A stretch of DNA of 20,433 nt. Origin: a virus. Position 1 is the first letter of the stretch. Each line of letters begins with the position of its first letter. The translations under genes were made by a program, and so were the position numbers. Below are positions 7,117-14,443 of this stretch, piece after piece. The notes beneath the pieces were generated by a model. The model saw only the letters and a list, made by a program, of their open reading frames with translations, searched no databases and was not told where the DNA came from. The DNA is taken from positions 1 to 20,433 of the IMG/VR virus record IMGVR_UViG_3300048023_000062; one strand, given 5' to 3'.

Positions 7117-7355
7117 TGGCATTAGCTAAGTCACAACAGAGTTTAAAAAAGTGGACTAAACAAAAGTGGAGAACAAAGTCTGGTAAAAAGTCATCAGAAA
7201 CTGGTGAACGTTATTTACCTGATGCTGCAATCAAAGCATTAAGTGATAAAGAGTACGCAGCTACTACACGTAAAAAAAGAAAAGATACTAAAAAAGGAAA
7301 GCAACATTCTAAGCAACCTAAAAAAGTAGCTAAGAAAACAAAAGCTTATAGATAA
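7116..7355 (+). CDS. Small conserved basic protein (SLKKWTKQKWRTKSGK type)
   Basis: A 79-residue protein, strongly basic, with SLKKWTKQKWRTKSGKKS, GERYLPDAAIKALSDKEYAA and TTRKKRKDTKKGKQHSKQP, ending in KKTKAYR. I recognise this as close to a small domain shared by marine phages and phycodnaviruses (I believe DUF5872; from memory). The middle YLPDAAIKALSDKEYAATT has a regular helical look with conserved Trp and Tyr, flanked by Lys-rich arms. The start overlaps the stop of the previous gene. A nucleic-acid-binding role is plausible from charge but unproven. Confidence 0.88.
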   Translation: MALAKSQQSLKKWTKQKWRTKSGKKSSETGERYLPDAAIKALSDKEYAATTRKKRKDTKKGKQHSKQPKKVAKKTKAYR

Positions 7356-7379
7356 TAACATAATAGGAGACCACTAAAA

Positions 7380-7577
7380 ATGGCAAAAGAAAAAAACGTA
7401 GACCTAAGACAAGAAGCTGAGACTAAAATGGAAACAATGGTTGAACAGCATAATACACTTGTACAGGAAATACAAGAGGCCCAAGGTAGATTGGGAGAAG
7501 TTAAACAAATGATAATCGAGCACCAAGGATATATGAAAGGCCTTGAAGCTTGTGAAAAAGATTGTGAGGTAAAATAA
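7380..7577 (+). CDS. Small coiled-coil protein, hypothetical
   Basis: A 65-residue protein made almost entirely of one charged helix (LRQEAETKMETMVEQHNTLV to GYMKGLEACEKDCEV) with heptad spacing, so a coiled coil is likely. Two Cys near the C-terminus (ACEKDCEV) could form inter-chain bonds. It follows a short 24-base gap with AGGAG at 7365-7369 and its TAA overlaps the ATG of the next gene. In contrast to the preceding genes it is acidic to neutral. It may be a small assembly or lysis factor, but nothing specific supports that. Confidence 0.83.
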   Translation: MAKEKNVDLRQEAETKMETMVEQHNTLVQEIQEAQGRLGEVKQMIIEHQGYMKGLEACEKDCEVK

Positions 7578-7729
7578 TGGGACCAATTTTAGGTAAGTTA
7601 CTAGCAAAACTCGGTACTGAAAAAGTATTGAAAGCTATTGTACTACATTTAGGAGAGCACTTAGTTTCTAAGTCTTCAAATAAATTAGACGATAAGTTAT
7701 TTGCAGAAATTAAAAAAGCATTAAAATAG
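7577..7729 (+). CDS. 50-residue amphipathic protein
   Basis: A short frame between 7577 and a TAG at 7727-7729. The ATG lies in the stop of the previous gene (TAATG). The product begins MGPILGKLLAKLGTEKVLKA, continues IVLHLGEHLVSKSSNKLDDK and ends in LFAEIKKALK. The first 30 residues form an amphipathic to hydrophobic helix, and the LDDKLFAEIKKAL end resembles the tail of small phage holin-like proteins (from memory). A membrane-active or lysis role is possible. Its last bases form part of the ribosome binding site of the phosphoesterase gene, which supports its being a real gene in the same transcript. Confidence 0.78.
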   Translation: MGPILGKLLAKLGTEKVLKAIVLHLGEHLVSKSSNKLDDKLFAEIKKALK

Positions 7730-7734
7730 GAGGT
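7728..7734 (+). promoter_or_regulatory. Shine-Dalgarno AGGAGGT for the TTG start at 7739
   Basis: A full AGGAGGT sits 4 bases before TTG at 7739-7741. The frame is closed just upstream and no ATG or GTG lies near, so this site fixes the non-ATG start of the phosphoesterase. Confidence 0.85.
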
Positions 7735-7738
7735 TTCA

Positions 7739-8506
7739 TTGAAACTTAAAAAACGTGGTATCGTAATACCTGACCAGCATTATCCGTTAGAAGATAGAGC
7801 TGCAGTAGAATGTGTTAAGAAAGCAATACTCAAAGTTAAACCTAAGGTGTTTGTAAACCTGGGAGATGTTGGAGAATGGGAATCTTGTTCTGCTTGGAAG
7901 TACAAAGATAAGAAGCTACCGCCTTTAGAGTTTCAACTACCTTTAGTAGATGAAGAAATAAGGTTAGTGAATGAAGGATTAGATGAATGGGATGAAGTAC
8001 TTAAGAAAGTTAAATGTAAAGAAAAGTATCTCCTCCAAGGTAATCACGACCTCTGGTTGGATAATTTCGCTAACAAGTATCCCTATCTTAGTGATTATAC
8101 ATTTTTTAAAGCGTGTAAAATCAAAGAGAGAGGATACAAATACACAGAATACAACTTACCAATCCAAGTAGGTAAGTTAGTATTCTTTCATGGTGCGTAT
8201 GCGACAACGTATCATGCTAAAAAACATTTAGAGTCGTATGGTGAGAATGTTATGTATGGACATACCCACGATATACAAAGACATACTATGACAAAGTTTG
8301 ATGGCAACATTGGTGCTTGGTCTATGGGATGTTTGAAAGATATGTCACACGAGAATAACAAGTGGTTAAAGGGTAGATTACATAACTGGGGTCACGCATT
8401 TGCTATTGTAGATTGGTTTGACAATGGTGAATTTAAAGTAGAAGTAGTAGAAATAACAGATGGTAAAACAACTCTATGGGGTGAGTTAATTGACGGTAAC
8501 AAGTAA
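7739..8506 (+). CDS. Calcineurin-like metallophosphoesterase
   Basis: A 255-residue enzyme of the calcineurin-like superfamily. All metal-binding motifs are present in order: D12-Q-H14 (PDQHYP), G42-D43 (NLGDVGEWES), G101-N-H-D (QGNHDLW), H151 (FFHGAY) and G174-H-T-H177 (YGHTHDI). The spacing fits a short, single-domain phosphoesterase. Known members cut phosphomonoesters, phosphodiesters, cyclic nucleotides or nucleic acids; the substrate cannot be told from the motifs. There is no signal peptide, so it acts in the cytoplasm. The start is TTG with a very strong ribosome binding site. Its place among small late genes rather than in a DNA replication cluster is unusual and could suggest a late role such as RNA or nucleotide processing. 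The end may be overlapped by a small basic gene. Confidence 0.93.
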   Translation: MKLKKRGIVIPDQHYPLEDRAAVECVKKAILKVKPKVFVNLGDVGEWESCSAWKYKDKKLPPLEFQLPLVDEEIRLVNEGLDEWDEVLKKVKCKEKYLLQGNHDLWLDNFANKYPYLSDYTFFKACKIKERGYKYTEYNLPIQVGKLVFFHGAYATTYHAKKHLESYGENVMYGHTHDIQRHTMTKFDGNIGAWSMGCLKDMSHENNKWLKGRLHNWGHAFAIVDWFDNGEFKVEVVEITDGKTTLWGELIDGNK

Positions 8507-8615
8507 CTCTATCGGGGGAAAGTCTAAAGGCGTTTCTACTAATAGTAGCAGAAGACTATACAACAAAAAGAAAAAGAGAAAAAAGAATGCCAAAAAGAAG
8601 TATAAACGTAAATAA
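8490..8615 (+). CDS. Possible hidden basic 41-residue gene overlapping both neighbours
   Basis: A frame from TTG at 8490 to a TAA at 8613-8615 spans the otherwise empty 80 bases between the phosphoesterase and the nozzle-like gene, overlapping them by 17 and 29 bases. The product has 17 Lys/Arg in 41 residues and no Asp or Glu, with SIGGKSKGVSTNSSRRLYNK followed by a Lys-rich tail. GGGGTGAG at 8478-8485 could serve as ribosome binding site. The composition matches the other tiny basic genes at 6282-7355. The alternative is a chance frame in A-rich leader DNA; no ATG start is present. Confidence 0.5.
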   Translation: MTVTSNSIGGKSKGVSTNSSRRLYNKKKKRKKNAKKKYKRK

Positions 8616-10950
8616 TTTTAGTGGTGGGCTTAACAACAATACTAATCCTAGGGATATTGCTGATAATGAATTTCAAACATTAAATGGATTAGATAATGAA
8701 ATACCAGGTAAGTTAAGATTGTTTGGTAGTGTTAAAAACTTTGCAACGACTAATAATTATTCTGAAACACATTCTACCTTTAATATAGGTAATGGACTTA
8801 CTTACTTGACATTAGATAGAGATATAGACAATGCAGGAACTATAGCAGCTAATGAACTATTGTTAATTAACGATGCTAATGCAACTAATGTAGATTTTTA
8901 CAATTTAACTGGAGACAAAGATACTGCACAATTTAGTTATGGTAATACTGCATCAGCATTAAATGCTTTTGTGGTTGATGGTCAGATAAGATTATCTGCT
9001 ACATCTACGACTGCAACAGATAATACTCCTAAGTGGTATGGATACATTAACAAGACTTACAACTTAGGAAACTTAGATGGAAGTTTAGCATCTGGTGATG
9101 GTATAACAGATACTGATGACGAAATAGCAAAAACATATAATAGTTATTTTGTAGCTGATGCTTATGTAGCACCATTATATTTAGCAACAGATGGATATGC
9201 TTACGATGTAAAAGACAACTCGCCAACATTTTTAACTAAGCAAACATTAGCACAAACAGAAATTGTATTAAATCCTAGTTTAAGTTATCCTTCAAATATA
9301 ACTGCTATTACAATTGATTCTGGTACTCCAAGTACACGAGCAGGATTGCACGGAATATTAAATGATAATACTTCATCAATAGCAGATGGATATGGTGCAT
9401 TTGCAGCGTATGCCTGGTTTCATGAAGATAGTTCTACCGCAGGTGATTTAGCCTATAATGGAGATAGTTATATTTCTGTTTATGGTAATGGTTCTGGAAT
9501 TACTTACGCATTGTTTGCGTCTAACGTATACGACGAGCAAGAATCATATCCAGTATACATAGGAGATATAGAACAGCCTACTGGAGGAGTGTTTGCTTTA
9601 TCTTCTACTATATATAAACGACCATTGTTTTTTATGTTAGCTGGTAGAATGCCTCAAAAACCTAGACAATCTGGTATTAATTTATATTGGGCATTAAATG
9701 AAAATAATTCTTTTGGACAGAAGTATTTGTTTGCAGAAATAAATTTTGAAAAAGGTATACGTTATGGCGGTGAAAGTAATTACACTGGATTTGGTGATTT
9801 TACTTCTACTAGAAAATATTATATACATCCAGATAATAACAACTCTGATATAGTCTTTGGAAAAACATTGCATTCTTTATCTCAAAATGAGCCATATTTG
9901 AACTTTAATCAGTCAGCCATAGGTAGACAAGGGTCAAGCTTTAAAACGTCCGCTATAGCTAATAGAAGAGCTTATATAGGCAATGTAGCGTTATATGATG
10001 GTACTACAAGAGAAGTTAAGAGTGATACAGTGTTAAAATCAGATGTAAATAAGTTTGATACTTTTAGACCTGATAATTTTATAGATGTAGAAATAAATGA
10101 TGGTGATGAAATTATAGCATTAGAAACATTAAATAATCAGTTACTACAATTTAAAAGAAATACTTTATATATTATAAATATATCAAGAGATATAGAATTT
10201 TTAGAAGGTTCTTACGAATTTAGAGGATGTGAAAAAGATTATCACGTAATAAAAGGTGAAGGGTTTGTATCTTGGTTTAATCAATCATCTGTATTTTTAT
10301 ATGATGGACAAAGAGTTATAGATATAAATTTAAATGAAACAGGACAGCCAAGATTAGCTAACTGGAGAAATGATTATTATAGCAATGATGCAGTAATAGG
10401 ATATTATCCAGATAAAAAATGTATATTTATTTTTAATAGTGAAGATAATCAATTATTACAATTTGATATTAAATCACAATCTTGGAGCTTTGTAGATGTT
10501 ACCCTAGATAATATGTCAAATATTGTAACTAACAATAATGGAGATATGTTATTTTTGCAACATAGTGGAACTACTAGTACATTAAAAAAGTGGGATGATA
10601 GTGCATTTGATGTTAACCTAGGTGACAATGGAATATTATTACAAACAAAAGAATTAGACTTCGGTAATCCTGACACTAACAAAAATATAAACACTATTTA
10701 CATTAGCTATAAACAACCTAATACAGAGAGAGTACAGATTAGAGCAATAGCAGATAGTGGTAGCATAACTGACATAGATACATTAGAAGCATCATCTTCT
10801 TTTACAACTAAAAAAATATCAATGCCTTCAGGGTTTAAAGGTATTAAAACATTAACATTACAAGTTGCACAACATGGAGCTAGTGCAATAGATGATGAAT
10901 TTCAAATAAATGATATGCAAATAATTTATAGAGAAATGGTTAAAAGATAA
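8587..10950 (+). CDS. Tail nozzle / tail tubular protein B-like structural protein
   Basis: A 787-residue structural protein without signal peptide or membrane span. It opens SINVNNFSGGLNNNTNPRDI, DNEFQTLNGLDNEIPGKLRL, a beginning shared by many phage proteins of the T7 gp12/P22 gp10 type and related stabilisation proteins. About residues 505-640 hold blade-like strands typical of these beta-propellers: IIALETLNNQLLQFKRNTLY, EGFVSWFNQSSVFLYDGQRV, CIFIFNSEDNQLLQFDIKSQ, SWSFVDV. The C-terminal 130 residues are a further beta-rich domain. In podoviruses this protein closes the tail below the adaptor ring and is the channel for DNA. The ATG at 8587 has only a weak A-rich ribosome binding site, perhaps helped by translation of the overlapping small basic frame. 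The family is inferred from pattern; the exact homologue is not proven. Confidence 0.85.
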   Translation: MPKRSINVNNFSGGLNNNTNPRDIADNEFQTLNGLDNEIPGKLRLFGSVKNFATTNNYSETHSTFNIGNGLTYLTLDRDIDNAGTIAANELLLINDANATNVDFYNLTGDKDTAQFSYGNTASALNAFVVDGQIRLSATSTTATDNTPKWYGYINKTYNLGNLDGSLASGDGITDTDDEIAKTYNSYFVADAYVAPLYLATDGYAYDVKDNSPTFLTKQTLAQTEIVLNPSLSYPSNITAITIDSGTPSTRAGLHGILNDNTSSIADGYGAFAAYAWFHEDSSTAGDLAYNGDSYISVYGNGSGITYALFASNVYDEQESYPVYIGDIEQPTGGVFALSSTIYKRPLFFMLAGRMPQKPRQSGINLYWALNENNSFGQKYLFAEINFEKGIRYGGESNYTGFGDFTSTRKYYIHPDNNNSDIVFGKTLHSLSQNEPYLNFNQSAIGRQGSSFKTSAIANRRAYIGNVALYDGTTREVKSDTVLKSDVNKFDTFRPDNFIDVEINDGDEIIALETLNNQLLQFKRNTLYIINISRDIEFLEGSYEFRGCEKDYHVIKGEGFVSWFNQSSVFLYDGQRVIDINLNETGQPRLANWRNDYYSNDAVIGYYPDKKCIFIFNSEDNQLLQFDIKSQSWSFVDVTLDNMSNIVTNNNGDMLFLQHSGTTSTLKKWDDSAFDVNLGDNGILLQTKELDFGNPDTNKNINTIYISYKQPNTERVQIRAIADSGSITDIDTLEASSSFTTKKISMPSGFKGIKTLTLQVAQHGASAIDDEFQINDMQIIYREMVKR

Positions 10951-12485
10951 TGGATTTGTTGAACAATATACAAAAATTAAAAAAGATGCAAGAAGCTAGA
11001 CAGCAATATCAAACTCCTGCTAAAGAACAAAATAATGTTCCTAGTAATTCAGAAGGTAGCATTGGAGATACTGTGTTAGTAAATCTTGAAGGTTCTAAGT
11101 TTTTGTATATTAAAGGAATAAATGAATGGCATAAGACTGGATTAGCTAATAGTACTGACACTACTGTAATAGCTACATCCAATACAGGCACAGGAACTAC
11201 CACAGGGAGTACTCCTAGTGTTTCTATTAGTGTAGCATTAAGTGGTAATACAAATGTAGTAATAACATTTAGCGTATCTAATGAAAACTCTTTTAGTATT
11301 AAAAGAAGAGAGGGTTCTGAATGGAGTTCAGGTACAAATGAAACTACTATAGCTACCTCTGGCAGTTCTCCTATTACAGATAATTCTACATCTGCTAGTA
11401 TACAATATGTATATAGAATTACTGCACAAAACTCTTTTGGTACAAATAGTGCAGATAGCTCACCTATTACAACAAATGCTTTAGCTACTGCATTTAATAT
11501 TACACATTTAGAAAGCCAAGACCCTAGTCAACGTGGATATGCTGATGGAGAACTAGTAGAAGCAGCAGAATATACAGATGTAGGTGGTACATATGATAGC
11601 ACTTCTGTTATTACAAAGTATTTAAACAATAGTGATTTTACTAACGATGATATATTGTACAATAATACAAATGCTACAACGCCATTTAATGGTACTACAT
11701 TTGAAGAGGGTTCTGCTACAGATAACTTTTTTGCTATGGATGGAACTATAGATAAAGTATTTGAAGTAAGTAGTACTGGGGTATTATCTAATGTAATAGC
11801 ATCAGCACCATTAGCACCAACCATTACTTTAAACGTAGTAAGTAGCACACAAATTGATGTTACAGTAGAAGGAGATATGAGAGTAGCAAGAAATATTGAA
11901 ATACAACGTAAGACTGGTAGTGGTTCTTTTTCTACTATAGCTACAATATCACCAACATCTAATGGTAGTTTATCAGATGATGATGTAATTACAATCTATA
12001 ATAATAATACTGGACTATCAGCAGGTATAATATATGTATATAGAGCTAGAGGTAAAAACAACGTTCATAGCGGAGCTTGGTCTTCTGAAGTATCAGAAAC
12101 TACAGCTGCAGCAGGAACAGCTTGGTCTAATGTGCCAGCAGATTTTACTATAGAAGCTTTTGGATATAATGGTGTTTCATATTCAATCGGTAAAACTATT
12201 ACACTAACAAATGGTAGTAGTAATACTACGATACAATGTAGTCAAACAAGTTTAAATGGCCGATTATTGGTAGCAGCAAGCACAACATCTACACCTAGTA
12301 CAAGTGATACATATACTACATCTGTAATTATAGCTAATGCTAGTACGTATTATTTAAGATTTAAGTATGAAAGATTAAAAAGCATTGATGATAACAGTGC
12401 ACAAACAATAACATTTACGAACAATAGTGTGTCTAATACTGATTTAGATATAACATGTATAGGTTCAGATATAGTACAACCATAA
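10950..12485 (+). CDS. Structural protein with two fibronectin type III-like domains
   Basis: A 511-residue protein whose ATG lies in the stop of the nozzle-like gene (TAATG). Residues 1-70 hold a short helix and a beta segment (IGDTVLVNLEGSKFLYIKGI, NEWHKTGL), like a virion-docking domain. Residues ~89-178 and ~286-387 each look like Fn3 domains: seven short strands, the first with YVYRITAQNSFGTNSADSSP and the second with YVYRARGKNNVHSGAWSSE near their ends. The stretch between (~180-285) and the C-terminal ~120 residues are other Thr/Ser/Asn-rich beta regions. Fn3 modules in phage virions are usually surface-exposed and bind carbohydrate. It is likely a tail or head decoration protein. Confidence 0.87.
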   Translation: MDLLNNIQKLKKMQEARQQYQTPAKEQNNVPSNSEGSIGDTVLVNLEGSKFLYIKGINEWHKTGLANSTDTTVIATSNTGTGTTTGSTPSVSISVALSGNTNVVITFSVSNENSFSIKRREGSEWSSGTNETTIATSGSSPITDNSTSASIQYVYRITAQNSFGTNSADSSPITTNALATAFNITHLESQDPSQRGYADGELVEAAEYTDVGGTYDSTSVITKYLNNSDFTNDDILYNNTNATTPFNGTTFEEGSATDNFFAMDGTIDKVFEVSSTGVLSNVIASAPLAPTITLNVVSSTQIDVTVEGDMRVARNIEIQRKTGSGSFSTIATISPTSNGSLSDDDVITIYNNNTGLSAGIIYVYRARGKNNVHSGAWSSEVSETTAAAGTAWSNVPADFTIEAFGYNGVSYSIGKTITLTNGSSNTTIQCSQTSLNGRLLVAASTTSTPSTSDTYTTSVIIANASTYYLRFKYERLKSIDDNSAQTITFTNNSVSNTDLDITCIGSDIVQP

Positions 12486-12494
12486 GGAGGAACG

Positions 12495-13235
12495 ATGGCA
12501 AGTAGAGCAGATTTAATTATGGCACAAGTTCGTGGAGAGCTAAGCCAAATTTATAGAAAGAAAAAAGATGAAGGTAGTGTCATTGATGATGTTACCGCAG
12601 GTATATTAGGATATCAAACAGGACAAGAAGCTATGTATGCTTTAGAAGGTGCTATAAATAAAATGAAAACAAGAAGAGCTAAAAGAGATAAATCAGCTTT
12701 GATGGATAAGTATTCTGGTGTAACAACAGAACAACCAGATGAACTTCTTGGAGATAATGTTATGGATATTGTTCCAGTAGAAGAAACAGGATTTGACACT
12801 TACGAAGATAGTGTATTTGACAAACCTTTAGTAGGGAAACCTTTGCCAAAACCAGATAGACCTATGGTTAAAAATATATTTACAGAAGAACCTGAAATGT
12901 TGCCTGATATGATGCCAGATGAAGAAAAGCTACCTATATCAGAAGAAGATGTAATGGATAAAACTTCTGAGCTATATTTAGAAAATACGTTAGATACTGT
13001 TATGTCTCCTACTGGAGGTATGATGAATCCTGTAATGTCTGAATCAACTGGATACAACTTTAGTAATGTAAATATATCAGATATACCTGGAACTAATTAT
13101 GATTTAGAGGCTATTAAAGCAACTCAAGCAGCAGCAGGTATAACAAGATTTTTTACAGGTGGAGATATGAGTGATGTAAAACCCAAACAAGATGAAATAG
13201 CAAATGAAGCAATAAACAAACTAACAACAGGATAA
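12495..13235 (+). CDS. Hypothetical acidic virion-region protein
   Basis: A 246-residue protein behind a very strong ribosome binding site (AAGGAGGA, 12484-12491). The first ~75 residues are a basic/helical region (VRGELSQIYRKKKDE, KMKTRRAKRDKSALMDKYSG) with an Ala/Gly segment between them (TAGILGYQTGQEAMYALEGA). The middle (residues ~95-165) is acidic, Met and Pro rich and probably disordered (FTEEPEMLPDMMPDEEKLP). The end contains AIKATQAAAGITRFFTGGDM and a short helix. I do not recognise the family. Its place just before the lysozyme and core proteins suggests a small virion or scaffolding component. Confidence 0.85.
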   Translation: MASRADLIMAQVRGELSQIYRKKKDEGSVIDDVTAGILGYQTGQEAMYALEGAINKMKTRRAKRDKSALMDKYSGVTTEQPDELLGDNVMDIVPVEETGFDTYEDSVFDKPLVGKPLPKPDRPMVKNIFTEEPEMLPDMMPDEEKLPISEEDVMDKTSELYLENTLDTVMSPTGGMMNPVMSESTGYNFSNVNISDIPGTNYDLEAIKATQAAAGITRFFTGGDMSDVKPKQDEIANEAINKLTTG

Positions 13236-13238
13236 GTT

Positions 13239-13916
13239 ATGGCACAAGATAAATTAACAAAAATACAAGAAGAACTTAAAACAGAAGAAGGTTTTATGGA
13301 TGTTATTTATTTAGATACATTAGATAAACCTACTGGTGGTATTGGACATTTGCTTACTAACGATGAATTATCTTCGTATAAAATAGATAGGTATGAAGAA
13401 AAAATGATTAATGGTATGAAAAGAAAAATAGCAGTTGACAAAAAAGGTGATGTAATTAAACTTACACAACAAACTACAGATGATTGGTTTAGAAATGATG
13501 TGTCTACTGCTATAAATGCAGCATCACAACAAGCAAAAGATTTAGGTATTGATAGTGAAGATTTTGAAGTTGCATTAACATCTGTTAATTATCAATTAGG
13601 TACAGGATGGACAAAAAAGTTTCCATCAGCTTATAAAGCATTAAAGGAAGGAAATTATATGGAAGCAGTAAAACAAATAAATGAAAACAGTCAAGGTGAT
13701 GCATCTGCTTGGAAACAACAAACACCAAAACGTGTAGAAAACTTTGGTAAAGCTATAATGGATTTAGAAAAGGAACAACCGTCTATGAGTCAAAATGATG
13801 CTATGTTAATTAAAGCAAAACAGAATGCATCAAAAGTTGCAGGAAATAGTTTTAATATATTAAATGTTATGAATGATTTAGGCCAAGTATTTGAGCCGTT
13901 TGAGGGAGGAGAATAG
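13239..13916 (+). CDS. GH24 (T4-type) lysozyme
   Basis: A 225-residue muramidase that cuts the MurNAc-GlcNAc bond of peptidoglycan. The catalytic triad is intact with the exact T4 lysozyme spacing: E17, D26, T32 (T4: E11, D20, T26), followed by GGIGHLLT with His37 equal to T4 His31. The middle insert ends in TQQTTDDWFRNDV, and the conserved core helix reads ALTSVNYQLGTGWTKKFPSA. The catalytic domain covers roughly residues 5-182. A C-terminal ~43 residues (AMLIKAKQNASKVAGNSFNI and on) are extra. There is no signal peptide. It could be the endolysin, but it sits inside a run of putative ejection proteins, so a virion-borne enzyme that opens the wall during infection is equally likely. Confidence 0.93.
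   Translation: MAQDKLTKIQEELKTEEGFMDVIYLDTLDKPTGGIGHLLTNDELSSYKIDRYEEKMINGMKRKIAVDKKGDVIKLTQQTTDDWFRNDVSTAINAASQQAKDLGIDSEDFEVALTSVNYQLGTGWTKKFPSAYKALKEGNYMEAVKQINENSQGDASAWKQQTPKRVENFGKAIMDLEKEQPSMSQNDAMLIKAKQNASKVAGNSFNILNVMNDLGQVFEPFEGGE
13905..13910 (+). promoter_or_regulatory. Shine-Dalgarno GGAGGA fixing the ATG at 13918
   Basis: GGAGGA lies 7 bases before ATG 13918. It selects this start over an in-frame ATG at 13891, which lies inside the lysozyme gene upstream of the site. Confidence 0.8.
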
Positions 13917-13917
13917 A

Positions 13918-14442
13918 ATGGAACCACTTACTACAATAAGCACAGCAGTTTCTATTGCTCAAGGAATATCAGGTTTTTTTGGTAGTAGAAGAGAACGTAA
14001 ACGTAAAGCAGCTAAACGTAAAAGAGCAAAAACTTTATTAGGACAACAGTATGGTGCATTACAACAAGCAGCTTCTGCAGAACGTGCAGACTTTGCTACA
14101 CAAAGACAATTTTTAGGTGAAGCACAAGAAATAGAGCAAGCTGGTGCTATACAACAACAAAGATTAGGAATGCAACAACTACAAGGACAAGTAGGTATGA
14201 CAGGATTAGCAGGTAGCGGTTCTGGTATGCAAGCATTAATGGAAGGTCAAGCAGAGTTTGGAAGACAGCAAGAAGCAAGAGCATTACAATCTAGAGAATC
14301 TGCATTCCAAATGCAACAAAGAGAAGCATCTTCTATTAGAGATATACAATCAGCTGGGTTCCAATTAGACCAGTATGCTTCTGAGTATGGTATTAAATCA
14401 AGTTATGGTAAATCGTTATTAGATATGTATGGAGGAATATAA
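13918..14442 (+). CDS. Internal virion (core) protein, T7 gp14-like in character
   Basis: The ATG at 13918 gives 174 residues; an upstream ATG at 13891 would overlap the lysozyme gene and bypass the clear ribosome binding site. The first ~25 residues are mildly hydrophobic (TTISTAVSIAQGISGFFG), then follows a strongly basic patch (SRRERKRKAAKRKRAK). The rest is a Gln/Ala/Glu-rich helix broken by a Gly-rich hinge (GMTGLAGSGSGMQALMEGQ). Size, N-terminal hydrophobic segment, Gln/Ala-rich helix and place before a long helical protein and a giant protein match small internal core proteins such as T7 gp14, which inserts in the outer membrane during DNA ejection. Assignment is by character and position, not detectable motif. 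Confidence 0.83.
   Translation: MEPLTTISTAVSIAQGISGFFGSRRERKRKAAKRKRAKTLLGQQYGALQQAASAERADFATQRQFLGEAQEIEQAGAIQQQRLGMQQLQGQVGMTGLAGSGSGMQALMEGQAEFGRQQEARALQSRESAFQMQQREASSIRDIQSAGFQLDQYASEYGIKSSYGKSLLDMYGGI
14431..14436 (+). promoter_or_regulatory. Shine-Dalgarno GGAGGA fixing the ATG at 14444
   Basis: GGAGGA overlaps the last codons of the previous gene and stands 7 bases before ATG 14444. The in-frame ATG at 14429 lies upstream of it and is unlikely to be used. Confidence 0.8.
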
Positions 14443-14443
14443 A

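Noticed and set aside
7983-8171. 62-residue + frame inside the phosphoesterase
   Set aside because: It lies fully within conserved phosphoesterase motifs and has no ribosome binding site.
13891-13917. Upstream ATG for the gp14-like gene
   Set aside because: It lies in the lysozyme gene before the strong ribosome binding site at 13905-13910; the added residues look like out-of-frame translation.
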